A stretch of 64,000 nucleotides of DNA from NCBI GenBank assembly GCA_050258035.1, contig JBLMYA010000056.1:9419-73418 (forward strand). Reading direction: 5' to 3'. The notes under the pieces are model-generated. The model searched no databases, was not told where the DNA came from, and saw nothing but the letters and a program-made list of their open reading frames with translations. This DNA is from DATBLE01 sp050258035 (GTDB lineage: Bacteria; Actinomycetota; Thermoleophilia; Gaiellales; Gaiellaceae). Shown here piece after piece: positions 33,397 through 41,793 of the stretch. The position numbers were made by a program, and so were the translations under genes. Every line of letters starts with the position of its first letter. The first letter of the stretch is position 1.

Positions 33397-34401
33397 ATGC
33401 AGTTCGGCGTCACGATCCTTCCCGACCCCCCGTGGCAGCGCCTCGTCGAGCTCATGCAGCTCGCCGAGCAGAACGGGTTCGACTACGGGTGGACGTACGA
33501 CTCGCACGTGCTCTGGCAGGAGCCGTACCCGCTGTTGACGCTGGCCGCGCTGAACACCGAGCGGCTGCACCTCGGGCTCAACGTCACCAACCCGGGCACG
33601 CGCGAGCCGACCGTCACCGCGAGCGCCTTCGCCACGCTCCAGGACATCTCGAACGGGCGGATGATCGTGGGCATCGGCCGCGGCGACTCCTCGCGGCGCG
33701 TGATCGGCCAGCGGCCGGTGAAGGTCGCGGAGTTCGAGGCCGCCTGCCGGATGATGCGCGACCTGATGAACGGCCGGCCGGTCGAGTGGAACGGCACCGA
33801 GATCGAGCTGAAGTGGGCGCAGGGCCGGCCCGCGATACCGCTCTACGTCGCCGGGTACGGGCCCCGCGTGCTGGCGATCGCCGGCCGCGTCGGAGACGGC
33901 GTCGTCATCCAGCTCGCCGATCCCGAGATCGTGGAGTGGATCGTCGGCCAGGTGCGGCGGGCGGCCGAGGAGGCAGGCCGCGATCCGGCGGAGCTGAAGG
34001 TGATGGCGTGCGCGCCGGCCGTCGTCGGCGACGACCTCGGCGCCGCCTGCGAGCAGGTGCGGTGGTTCCCCGCCATGGTCTCGAACCACGTCTTCGACGT
34101 CATCGCCAGGCACGATCAGGCCGACCTGCCGCCCGCGCTGACCGAGTACGTGTCGAGGATGAGGCGGGGGTCGTACGACTACGCCGAGCACAGCCGCGTC
34201 GGTGCCAGGCACGGCGAGCAGATCGCGGACGAGACGTGTGAGCGGTTCTGCATCCTCGGACCGCCCGAGGCCCACGTCGAGAAGCTGCGGCGGCTGGAGG
34301 AGGCCGGCGTCGACCAGTGGAACATCTACCTGATGACCGAGGGCCAGGAGGAGACGCTCGAGGCCTACGGCCGGAAGATCGTTCCGGCGCTGACCGGCTA
34401 G
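33397..34401 (+). CDS. LLM class F420-type oxidoreductase, second copy
   Basis: 334 residues of the luciferase-like family. MQFGVTILPDPPWQRLVELM and the long insert before YGPRVLAIAGRVGDGVVIQ recall the F420-dependent CPS_4043-type subgroup (TIGR03842), which I associate with dihydropyrimidinase/hydantoinase gene sets; assignment from memory, not searched. Key features: NVTNPGTREPTVTASAFATL and SNGRMIVGIGRGDSSRRVIG. ATG chosen because the upstream frame carries hairpins rather than coding sequence. It could reduce a pyrimidine-like or hydantoin-like ring before hydrolysis. Confidence 0.85.
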   Translation: MQFGVTILPDPPWQRLVELMQLAEQNGFDYGWTYDSHVLWQEPYPLLTLAALNTERLHLGLNVTNPGTREPTVTASAFATLQDISNGRMIVGIGRGDSSRRVIGQRPVKVAEFEAACRMMRDLMNGRPVEWNGTEIELKWAQGRPAIPLYVAGYGPRVLAIAGRVGDGVVIQLADPEIVEWIVGQVRRAAEEAGRDPAELKVMACAPAVVGDDLGAACEQVRWFPAMVSNHVFDVIARHDQADLPPALTEYVSRMRRGSYDYAEHSRVGARHGEQIADETCERFCILGPPEAHVEKLRRLEEAGVDQWNIYLMTEGQEETLEAYGRKIVPALTG

Positions 34402-34568
34402 AGCCCAACGGCTTCACCGGCCGATACCGGCCCCATGTCGGTGGCGCCTCCCTCTCGCGAGGCTGCTGCCAGACCGCTGAACCGAGCAGCAGCGACGCCG
34501 GCCAGAACGCGTTGGCGATCGAGATCCCCTACGCGGTCGAAGAGGGCCGCGCGACCGGGCGGCGCCAC

Positions 34569-35081
34569 CTAGCCGGGAAGATCCGCGAACCACGCGTCTG
34601 CCTCGACGGACGAGCGTAGCCGGACGACGGTCGTGCTTCCGAGCATCGGCGGCCAGTACCGCCTCCGACGGCGGTGCGTATCGATCGTGTACGTGGTCAG
34701 CACCCACCAACCCCGCCACGTCTCGAAGTTCCCCTCGTTCCAGAGTTCGACGCGTTCACGTCGCCTGGCGTGGGTTCGGCGCCAGATGCGTGGGAGGAGC
34801 ATCCGCAACGGCAGGTCGAGCCAGACGATCGTGTCGGCACGGTCGATCACCCACGTGCCGAGCTTGCCCATGTAGTTCCCGTCGACCACCCAGCCGTCGA
34901 GCCCGGCCAGTGCCCCATCGACCTTCGTGCGGAGCTCGTCGGCGCTCGCCTCCCGCCAGTTCGGGCCATGGTGGAGCGCGTCGAGCTCGATGTGCGGAAC
35001 GCCGAGTCGTCCGGCGAGCGCTGCGGCGAGAGTCGTCTTGCCCGAGCAGCACGAGCCGATGACCGAGATCTTTCGGCCCAT
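34569..35081 (-). CDS. P-loop nucleotide kinase, FlaR/topology-modulation type
   Basis: 170 residues with a Walker A loop GSCCSGKTT (Lys15), a DALHHGPNW segment and WVVDGNYMGK, the pattern of small adenylate-kinase-like proteins annotated as FlaR or DNA topology modulation proteins. Arg-rich IWRRTHARRRERVELW is the family's lid-like region. True function is unsettled. It is divergent from the binding-protein gene at 35101 with 19 bases between starts. The 167 bases after its end (34402-34568) contain no gene. Confidence 0.82.
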   Translation of the reverse strand: MGRKISVIGSCCSGKTTLAAALAGRLGVPHIELDALHHGPNWREASADELRTKVDGALAGLDGWVVDGNYMGKLGTWVIDRADTIVWLDLPLRMLLPRIWRRTHARRRERVELWNEGNFETWRGWWVLTTYTIDTHRRRRRYWPPMLGSTTVVRLRSSVEADAWFADLPG

Positions 35082-35100
35082 CCGCGTCTACCGTACCTGC

Positions 35101-36195
35101 GTGTTGCGACGCGTCCTGATCGCAGTGGTTGTCCTCGGGCTGGCGGGCGGCGCAGCGGCGTCGACGCGTTCGGCGCTGCCCCTCGCCGAGGGCCGCCTCG
35201 ACCTCGTCGCCTTTCCCGGGTACGCGGAGGCGGGCGGGGACGATCCTCGCGTCAACTGGGTCACGCCGTTCGTCCAGAAGACGGGATGCAAGGTGCATGT
35301 CCGCACCGTGCACAGCTCGACCGAGCTCCTCGACGCGGTCGACGGCGGCGGTTACGACGGCGTGGCCGCGTTCGGCGACGTCACGCAGGTGCTGACCGGC
35401 GGGCACGAGGTGCAGCCGATCGACACCGGCCTGATCCCGAACTACGACGCCGTCTACCCGGTTCTGAAGACGCTGCCGCAGGACCTCGAGCACGGCCGGA
35501 TCGTCGGCATCCCGCACGGCCGCGGGCCCGACGTGCTGCTGTGGCGGACCGACCTCGTGCGTCCCGCGCCGACGAGCTGGGCCGTTCTCGACGACCCCCG
35601 CTACGCGGGCCGGGTCGGGCTGTACGACGCCGCGATCACACTCGTCGGGACGGCGATCCGGCTGGGCTACCGGAACCCGTACGAGCTCGGGGCGGCCCAG
35701 TTCCGGCGGGTCGTGCGGACCGCAGCCGAGCAGAGCGCATCCGTCGGCGCGTACTGGCAGGACACGATCGGAGCGCTCGCGGACTACACCGGCGGGAACG
35801 CGATCGTCGGCGAGGTCACGCCGCGGATCGCCGCCCTCCTCCGCGCGGACGACGTGCCGGTTGCGACCACGGTACCGCGCCGGGGGACGGCGCGCTCGGC
35901 CTCATGGATGCTGCTCTCGGGAGCCCGCCACCCTGGCTGCATGTACCGCTGGCTCGACTACATCCTCTCCGGCAAGGCGAACGCAGCCTCGGCCCGCTAC
36001 CTGCACGAGGCGCCGGCCACCCCGGCGGCGTGCGCGTTCATGAACTGCCGGGCCGTGCACGCGGCCGACGAGGCCTGGTGGTCTCGGCTCTCCTTCTGGC
36101 GCACTCCGCAGAAGGACTGCCACGACCGCCGCGGCTCGTCGTGCGCCGACTGGTTCGACTGGTCGGACGCATGGGCGTTGATGCGATCCGGCTGA
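35101..36195 (+). CDS. Orphan polyamine-type ABC binding protein
   Basis: 364 residues with a signal peptide (basic VLRR, hydrophobic to about residue 20) and a PotD-like periplasmic-binding fold. It resembles the PotD at 37495 along its length (GYAEAGG, PFVQKTGCKVHV, GDVTQVLTGG matching WEGYLDA, PFEKQSGCKVQA, GDASLRLIYGG). Both carry a cysteine-rich C-terminus; here CAFMNC and DCHDRRGSSC. No permease or ATPase follows directly, so it probably uses the transporter at 36428 with a different ligand. GTG start directly after the FlaR-like divergent gene. Confidence 0.82.
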   Translation: MLRRVLIAVVVLGLAGGAAASTRSALPLAEGRLDLVAFPGYAEAGGDDPRVNWVTPFVQKTGCKVHVRTVHSSTELLDAVDGGGYDGVAAFGDVTQVLTGGHEVQPIDTGLIPNYDAVYPVLKTLPQDLEHGRIVGIPHGRGPDVLLWRTDLVRPAPTSWAVLDDPRYAGRVGLYDAAITLVGTAIRLGYRNPYELGAAQFRRVVRTAAEQSASVGAYWQDTIGALADYTGGNAIVGEVTPRIAALLRADDVPVATTVPRRGTARSASWMLLSGARHPGCMYRWLDYILSGKANAASARYLHEAPATPAACAFMNCRAVHAADEAWWSRLSFWRTPQKDCHDRRGSSCADWFDWSDAWALMRSG

Positions 36196-36223
36196 CCGAC
36201 AGCCGCCCGTCGGCGACCGCGAG

Positions 36224-36347
36224 CGTTTTCCACAGCCGATGCCTGGCACCAGACGTGTGCCGAAACCGTGACGAGTTGTCCACGCGCAGGCGGTTTCCAC
36301 AGGCGATGCCTGGCACCGGGGGGTGACGAAACCGTGACGAGTTATCC
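36224..36347. repeat. Tandem repeat with DnaA-box-like words
   Basis: Two copies of a 56-58 base unit, at 36224-36281 and 36292-36347, share TTTCCACAG, CGATGCCTGGCACC and GAAACCGTGACGAGTT. Each unit begins and ends with words close to the actinobacterial DnaA box TTGTCCACA: TTTTCCACA, TTGTCCACG, GTTTCCACA, TTATCCCCG. The repeat fills most of the gap between the orphan binding protein and the first ABC ATPase. It may be a REP-like mobile palindrome or a DnaA-binding cluster; no dnaA or dnaN gene is near. Confidence 0.7.
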
Positions 36348-36427
36348 CCGGGTGCTCTGCCACCGACGGCGGCCGGATCGCAGGTCGGGCAACGGGCGGC
36401 CGGAAACGACGATAATCGAACGCCTTC

Positions 36428-37498
36428 GTGTCGTTGCAGGAGCGGACCGAGCGGGCGCCCGGCCCGGATACGCCGTCGGCTACCCCCGAGGCCGACGTCG
36501 TTCTGAGCGGGATCCGGAAGACCTACGGCGACGTCGTCGCGGTCGACTCCATCGACCTCGACATCGCCCGCGGCGAGTTCTTCACGATGCTCGGCCCCTC
36601 CGGCTCCGGGAAGACGACGACGCTGCGGATCATCGCCGGCTTCGAGCGTCCGGACAGCGGCCGCGTCGAGCTGAACGGCACCGACGTCACCCGCAAGCCG
36701 CCGTACGACCGCGACGTCAACACCGTCTTCCAGGACTACGCCCTCTTCCCGCACATGTCCGTCGGGGACAACGTCGAGTACGGGCTGAGGGTGAAGGGCG
36801 TCAAGCGGCAGGAGCGGCGGCGCCGCGCGCAGGAGGCGCTCGCGCTCGTCCGGCTCGAGGGCTTCGGCGAGCGACGACCCGTACAGCTCTCCGGAGGCCA
36901 GCGCCAGCGGGTCGCCCTCGCCCGCGCGATCGTCAACCACCCGGAGGTGCTGCTCCTCGACGAGCCGCTCGGGGCGCTCGACCTGAAGCTGCGCCAGGAG
37001 ATGCAGACGGAGCTGAAGCGAATCCAACGCGAGGTCGGGATCACGTTCGTGTACGTCACGCACGACCAGGAGGAGGCCCTGACGATGAGCGACCGGATCG
37101 CGGTCTTCAGCCAGGGGCGGATCGACCAGATCGGCGCCCCGGCGGAGATCTACGAGCGACCGGCCAACGAGTTCGTCGCCGCCTTCGTCGGCATCTCGAA
37201 CCTGCTCGAGCGGGACGGCCGCCGGTTCACGATCCGTCCGGAGAAGATCAGACTGCTGGCCGAGGACGAGCGGCCCGAGACCGGCGAGCACGCCGAGCGA
37301 GGAACGATCCGGGACGTCGTCTACGCCGGGATGGTCACCCGGTACGTGATCGACCTCGACCAGGGCGGCGAGCTCGTCGTCGTCCGTCAGAACGTGTCCG
37401 GCCCGCTGCCCGCCGAGGACGAGGGCCGGCCCGTGACCGTCGCGTGGCACCCGGACCAGACATTCGCAATCGAGCACAGAAGGGAGGAGGACGGATGA
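36428..37498 (+). CDS. potA: Polyamine-type ABC transporter ATPase, first system
   Basis: 356 residues: Walker A GPSGSGKTTT, Q-loop TVFQDYALFPHM, signature LSGGQRQRVALARA, Walker B EVLLLDEPLGALD, H-loop YVTHDQEEA, then a C-terminal TOBE-like domain (FTIRPEKIRLLAED). The closest family pattern is PotA/PotG, powering uptake of putrescine or spermidine. The GTG at 36428 gives an extended acidic N-terminus. ATGA overlap with the binding-protein gene. First gene of a potA-D-B-C operon. Confidence 0.92.
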   Translation: MSLQERTERAPGPDTPSATPEADVVLSGIRKTYGDVVAVDSIDLDIARGEFFTMLGPSGSGKTTTLRIIAGFERPDSGRVELNGTDVTRKPPYDRDVNTVFQDYALFPHMSVGDNVEYGLRVKGVKRQERRRRAQEALALVRLEGFGERRPVQLSGGQRQRVALARAIVNHPEVLLLDEPLGALDLKLRQEMQTELKRIQREVGITFVYVTHDQEEALTMSDRIAVFSQGRIDQIGAPAEIYERPANEFVAAFVGISNLLERDGRRFTIRPEKIRLLAEDERPETGEHAERGTIRDVVYAGMVTRYVIDLDQGGELVVVRQNVSGPLPAEDEGRPVTVAWHPDQTFAIEHRREEDG

Positions 37499-38622
37499 GG
37501 AGCGTCAAGCTCCGCTACGTCGCGCTCGCGCTCGTGGCGGTCGCCCTCGCCGCGCCGGCCGCCGGAACGTCGAAGGCAGGCGCGAACGAGGGCAAGCTGA
37601 CGATGATCGCGTGGGAGGGCTACCTCGACGCGAAGTGGGTGAAGCCGTTCGAGAAGCAGTCAGGCTGCAAGGTGCAGGCGAAGTACGCCGGCTCCTCGGA
37701 CGAGATGGTGACGCTGATGCGCTCCGGCGGCGGCGGCCAGTACGACATGGTCTCGGCGTCCGGCGACGCGAGCCTGCGCCTGATCTACGGCGGTGACGTG
37801 GCCGCGGTCGACGTCAACCGCGTTCCCGGCTGGAAGCAGTTCTTCAAGGGCTTCCGGAGCCCGCCGAACAACACCGTGGACGGCAAGCACTACGGGATCT
37901 CACTCCAGTGGGGCCCGAACACGCTGATGTACAACACGACCAAGGTGAAGCCGGCGCCGACGAGCGTCTCGGTGCTGTACAGCCCGAAGTACAAGGGCAA
38001 GATCACCGTCCCGAACAACCCGATCCAGATCGCCGACGCGGCGCTGTACCTGTCGAAGTCGAAGCCGTCGCTCGGGATCAAGGACCCGTACGAGCTGACG
38101 AAGCCCCAGTTCGACGCCACGATCGCGCTGCTCAAGAAGCAGCGGCCGCTGGTGAAGAAGTACTGGGGTCTCGCCTCCGACGAGATCAGCCTCTTCAAGA
38201 ACGGCGACGCGATCATCGGCGCCTCGTGGCCGTACACGACAGGCCAGCTCCAGGCGGCGAAGGTGCCCGTGAAGGAGGTCATCCCGAAGGAGGGCGCGAC
38301 CGGCTGGCTCGACACCTGGATGCTCTCGAAGAAGGCGAAGCATCCGAACTGCGCCTATGCCTGGTACTCGTACATCTCGAGCCCGAAGGTGCAGGCGCAG
38401 CAGGCCGTGACCTGGGGTGAGACGCCGGTGAACAAGCTGGCGTGCACCTACATGAACAAGCTGAGCAAGGGCTCCTGCGCGGCGTACCACGCCAACGAGC
38501 CGGAGTCGTACTACGCCTCGATCAAGTTCTGGAAGACGCCGCTCGCCGACTGTGGCAACGGCAAGAAGAACTGCATGGACTACTCGGCATGGGTCAAGTC
38601 CTGGAACGAGGTGATCTCGTAG
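37495..38622 (+). CDS. potD: Polyamine-type ABC binding protein, first system
   Basis: 375 residues with a signal peptide (RSVKLRYVALALVAVALAAP, cut near residue 30) and a PotD-like fold (TMIAWEGYLDAKWVKPFEKQ, YGISLQWGPNTLMYNTTKVK). Four conserved cysteines in the last 60 residues (LACTYMN, KGSCAAY, LADCGNG, KNCMDY) probably form two disulfides; the orphan at 35101 shares them. It delivers the ligand to the permeases encoded next. Start overlaps the ATPase stop (ATGA). Confidence 0.92.
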   Translation: MRSVKLRYVALALVAVALAAPAAGTSKAGANEGKLTMIAWEGYLDAKWVKPFEKQSGCKVQAKYAGSSDEMVTLMRSGGGGQYDMVSASGDASLRLIYGGDVAAVDVNRVPGWKQFFKGFRSPPNNTVDGKHYGISLQWGPNTLMYNTTKVKPAPTSVSVLYSPKYKGKITVPNNPIQIADAALYLSKSKPSLGIKDPYELTKPQFDATIALLKKQRPLVKKYWGLASDEISLFKNGDAIIGASWPYTTGQLQAAKVPVKEVIPKEGATGWLDTWMLSKKAKHPNCAYAWYSYISSPKVQAQQAVTWGETPVNKLACTYMNKLSKGSCAAYHANEPESYYASIKFWKTPLADCGNGKKNCMDYSAWVKSWNEVIS

Positions 38623-39536
38623 CGTCGAACGTCGCCGGCGGCGGGTCCTTCCTGCGGAGGACCCCCCGCCGCCTGTCGGTTCCCTTCTGGCGTCACCGGT
38701 GGCTCAGGACGGCGGCCGAGCTCGCGCCGCCGGTCGGATGGATGACCGTCATCTACCTGGCTGCGCTCGCCGCCCTCTTCGTCTACGCGTTCTGGAGCGT
38801 GGACTCGTTCACCGGGAAGGTCGTGCACGCCTGGAGCTTCGAGAACTTCAAGGAGATCTTCCAGAGCGGGGCATTCCGCGGCGTGATCTGGCGGACGCTG
38901 TGGATCGCAGCCGCCGTCACCGCCACCTGCGCGGTCCTGGCGTTCCCGTTCGCGTACTTCATGGCCCGGCTCGCCTCGCCGCGGGTCCGGGCGATGCTGT
39001 TCGTGCTCGTCCTGCTGCCCCTCTGGTCCAGCTACCTCGTGCGGGTCTACGCCTGGAAGGTGATCCTGGCCCAGGACGGGATCCTCAACTGGTCGCTCGA
39101 GAAGATCGGCCTCCCCGGCGCGAACCTCGGCTACTCGAACTGGGCCATGTGGCTCGTGTTCACCTACATCTGGCTGCCGTTCATGATCCTGCCGGTCTTC
39201 GCCGCGCTCGAGCGGATCCCGCACTCCTACATCGAGGCCTCGCGCGACCTGGGGGCGAGCGGCGTCACCACCCTGCGGCGGGTGATCTTCCCGCTCGCGC
39301 TCCCCGGGATCGTCGCCGGCTCGATCTTCACCTTCTCGCTGACGCTCGGCGACTACATCACGCCGACGCTCGTCGGCGGCGCGGGCTCGACCTTCATCGG
39401 GAACATCGTCTACTCGACCGGCCTGGGGGTCTCCGGGAACCTGCCGTTCGCGGCCGCATTCGCGGCGATCCCGCTCGTGATCATGGGCATCTACCTGGCG
39501 CTGGCCAAGCGGACCGGCGCCTTCGAGGCGTTGTAG
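38589..39536 (+). CDS. potB: ABC permease, PotB type, first system
   Basis: 315 residues with six membrane helices and the EAA loop EASRDLGASGVTTLRRVIFPLALPG, which docks on the ATPase. The ATG at 38589 lies 34 bases inside the binding-protein gene and is the only canonical start before helix 1 (GWMTVIYLAALAALFVYAFW). The N-terminus is basic (FLRRTPRRLSVPFWRHRWLR), as expected for the cytoplasmic side. Stop shares a base with the next permease start. Confidence 0.9.
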   Translation: MGQVLERGDLVASNVAGGGSFLRRTPRRLSVPFWRHRWLRTAAELAPPVGWMTVIYLAALAALFVYAFWSVDSFTGKVVHAWSFENFKEIFQSGAFRGVIWRTLWIAAAVTATCAVLAFPFAYFMARLASPRVRAMLFVLVLLPLWSSYLVRVYAWKVILAQDGILNWSLEKIGLPGANLGYSNWAMWLVFTYIWLPFMILPVFAALERIPHSYIEASRDLGASGVTTLRRVIFPLALPGIVAGSIFTFSLTLGDYITPTLVGGAGSTFIGNIVYSTGLGVSGNLPFAAAFAAIPLVIMGIYLALAKRTGAFEAL

Positions 39537-40333
39537 TGGAGACGCGCGCGACCCGGATCGGTCTCTGGGTGTGGACGGCGCTCGTCGTCCTGTTCCTCCA
39601 CATCCCGATCGTGATCATCGTCCTCTACGCCTTCAACGCCTCGAACGTGCAGGGCTGGCCGATCACCGACTGGACGACGAAGTGGTTCGGCCCCGCGATC
39701 CACGACGGCGACATGCAGCAGGCGCTGATCCTGTCGCTGAAGGCCGGCGCGCTCGCGACCGCGCTCGCGATGGTGCTCGGGACGCTGGCGGCGTTCGCCC
39801 TCTACCGCGCGTCGTTCTTCGGCCGGACGATGATCTCGTTCCTGTTCGTCCTCCCGATCGCGCTCCCCGGGATCATCACCGGAATGGCCCTCAACTCGTA
39901 CTTCACGTACTGGGGCCAGACCTTCGGCCTGTGGACGATCGTCGTCGGGCACGCCACCTTCTGCATCGTGATCGTCTTCAACAACGTCGTCGCCCGGCTT
40001 CGGCGGATGCCGACGTCGCTGACGGAGGCGTCGATGGACCTCGGCGCCGACGGCTTCCAGACGTTCCTCCACGTCACGCTGCCGTCGATCTCGACCGCGC
40101 TGATCTCCGGTGCGCTGCTGGCGTTCGCGCTCTCGTTCGACGAGGTGATCGTCACGACGTTCACGGCCGGAGTCGAGAACACGCTCCCGATCTGGATCTT
40201 CGGGAACATCCGTCTCGGCCAGCAGCTGCCGGAGGTAAATGTGGTCGTGTTCCTGATCCTGCTCGCGACGATCATCCCGGTTGCGGTCGCGCAGCGGCTG
40301 ACGCGCGAGTCTGGAATCCTTCGCACCGAGTAA
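39536..40333 (+). CDS. potC: ABC permease, PotC type, first system
   Basis: 265 residues with six membrane helices and the EAA loop EASMDLGADGFQTFLHVTLPS. It pairs with the PotB-type permease to form the channel. The GTG at 39536 shares its first base with the TAG of the upstream gene. Only 20 bases, containing a GAGGAGG ribosome site, separate it from the aldehyde dehydrogenase, so uptake and oxidation genes form one transcript. Confidence 0.9.
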   Translation: METRATRIGLWVWTALVVLFLHIPIVIIVLYAFNASNVQGWPITDWTTKWFGPAIHDGDMQQALILSLKAGALATALAMVLGTLAAFALYRASFFGRTMISFLFVLPIALPGIITGMALNSYFTYWGQTFGLWTIVVGHATFCIVIVFNNVVARLRRMPTSLTEASMDLGADGFQTFLHVTLPSISTALISGALLAFALSFDEVIVTTFTAGVENTLPIWIFGNIRLGQQLPEVNVVVFLILLATIIPVAVAQRLTRESGILRTE

Positions 40334-40353
40334 TCGACGAGGAGGTCTGCGGC

Positions 40354-41793
40354 ATGGCCACCGTGACGGGCAACAAGATCTTCGTCGGCGGCAAGTGGAC
40401 GGACGCCGCCGAGGGCGGGGTCATGGACGTGCTGAACCCCGCGACCGGCGAGACGATCGCCGAGGTTCCTTCGTGCACCGCGACCGACGTCGACGCGGCG
40501 GTGGAGGCAGCCGCACAGGCGCTGCCCGAGTGGCTCGACTCGACCCCGGCCGAGCGGGCGGAGCTCCTGCTGAAGCTGGCCGACATCCTCGACGAGAACG
40601 CCGAGGAGCTGGCCGAGATCGAGTCGCGCAACGTCGGCAAGCCGCTCTCGTACGCGCGCGACGAGATGCCGGTCTGCGCGGACAACCTGCGCTTCTTCGC
40701 CGGGGCGGCCCGGATCCTCGAGGGGCGCTCCGCCGGCGAGTACATGAAGGGCTACACGTCGATGATCCGGCGCGAGCCGATCGGGATCGTCGGCGGCATC
40801 GCACCATGGAACTACCCGCTGATGATGGCGGTCTGGAAGCTTGCCCCGGCGCTCGCCGCCGGCAACGTCCAGGTGCTGAAGCCGTCCGAGCAGACGCCGC
40901 TGACGCTCCTCCGCTTCGTCGAGCTCGCGCAGGACGCCATTCCGGCCGGCGTGCTGAACGTCGTCACCGGCGACGGCGTCCCGGTCGGGGAGCGGATCGT
41001 CACCCACCCGGACGTGCGGCTCGTCTCGCTGACCGGCGACGTCGAGACCGGCAGGACGATCGCGCGCAACGCCGCCGACAACCTCAAGCGCGTCCACCTG
41101 GAGCTCGGCGGCAAGGCGCCCGTCGTCGTCTTCGACGACGCCGACCCGGCCGCGGTCGCCGAGGGGATCAAGATCGCCGGCTACTGGAACTCCGGCCAGG
41201 ACTGCACCGCCGCCTCCCGCGTGATGGCGGCACCGGGCATCTACGACCGCCTGCTCGAGGAGCTCGTGCCCGCGGTCGAGTCGCTCAAGGTCGGCGACCC
41301 GGCGGAGGGCGACGAGATCGAGATGGGCCCGGTGATCTCGAAGGCGCAGCAGGACCGGGTGCTCGGCTTCCTCGAGCGGGCCGAGGGGACGAAGGCGACG
41401 ATCCTCACCGGCGGCAGCACCAGCGGCGACCGCGGGTTCTTCGTCAAACCGACAGTGGTCACCGACGTCGACCAGGACTCCGAGATCGTCCAGCGTGAGG
41501 TGTTCGGCCCCGTCGTCTCGGTGCAGCGGTTCGGAAGCGACGACGAGGCGATCGCCTGGGCGAACGACGTCCGCTACGGTCTCGCCGCGTCGGTCTGGAC
41601 GCGCGACGTCGGGAGGGCGCTGTCGGCAGCCAGGAAGCTCCAGTTCGGCACGGTCTGGATCAACGACCACATCCCGCTCGTGTCGGAGATGCCGCACGGG
41701 GGCTACAAGGAGTCCGGCTACGGCAAGGATCTCTCGGTCTACTCGCTGGAGGACTACACGCAGATCAAGCACGTGATGGCGAAGCTGGACTAG
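40354..41793 (+). CDS. Aldehyde dehydrogenase, aminobutyraldehyde/betaine aldehyde type
   Basis: 479 residues of the NAD(P)-dependent aldehyde dehydrogenase family with catalytic Cys284 (SGQDCTAASR) and general base Glu250 (VHLELGGKAP); cofactor motif GGIAPWNYPLMMA. The Asp-Cys-Thr-Ala neighbourhood and location between two polyamine transport systems favour 4-aminobutyraldehyde or a related omega-aminoaldehyde as substrate. It would oxidise the aldehyde formed when the neighbouring aminotransferases or FAD oxidase attack a diamine. ATG after GAGGAGG. Confidence 0.9.
   Translation: MATVTGNKIFVGGKWTDAAEGGVMDVLNPATGETIAEVPSCTATDVDAAVEAAAQALPEWLDSTPAERAELLLKLADILDENAEELAEIESRNVGKPLSYARDEMPVCADNLRFFAGAARILEGRSAGEYMKGYTSMIRREPIGIVGGIAPWNYPLMMAVWKLAPALAAGNVQVLKPSEQTPLTLLRFVELAQDAIPAGVLNVVTGDGVPVGERIVTHPDVRLVSLTGDVETGRTIARNAADNLKRVHLELGGKAPVVVFDDADPAAVAEGIKIAGYWNSGQDCTAASRVMAAPGIYDRLLEELVPAVESLKVGDPAEGDEIEMGPVISKAQQDRVLGFLERAEGTKATILTGGSTSGDRGFFVKPTVVTDVDQDSEIVQREVFGPVVSVQRFGSDDEAIAWANDVRYGLAASVWTRDVGRALSAARKLQFGTVWINDHIPLVSEMPHGGYKESGYGKDLSVYSLEDYTQIKHVMAKLD

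Noticed and set aside
34402..34568. Coding-like phrase (ALAIEIPYAVEEGRATGRR) and small GGCCG/CGGCC hairpin between the second LLM gene and the FlaR-like gene
   Set aside because: Too short, no start or ribosome site and no recognised family; may be a remnant but not enough to list.
36224..36347. Chromosomal replication origin
   Set aside because: Only four imperfect DnaA-like words, no AT-rich unwinding region, and no dnaA, dnaN or parAB genes near by.
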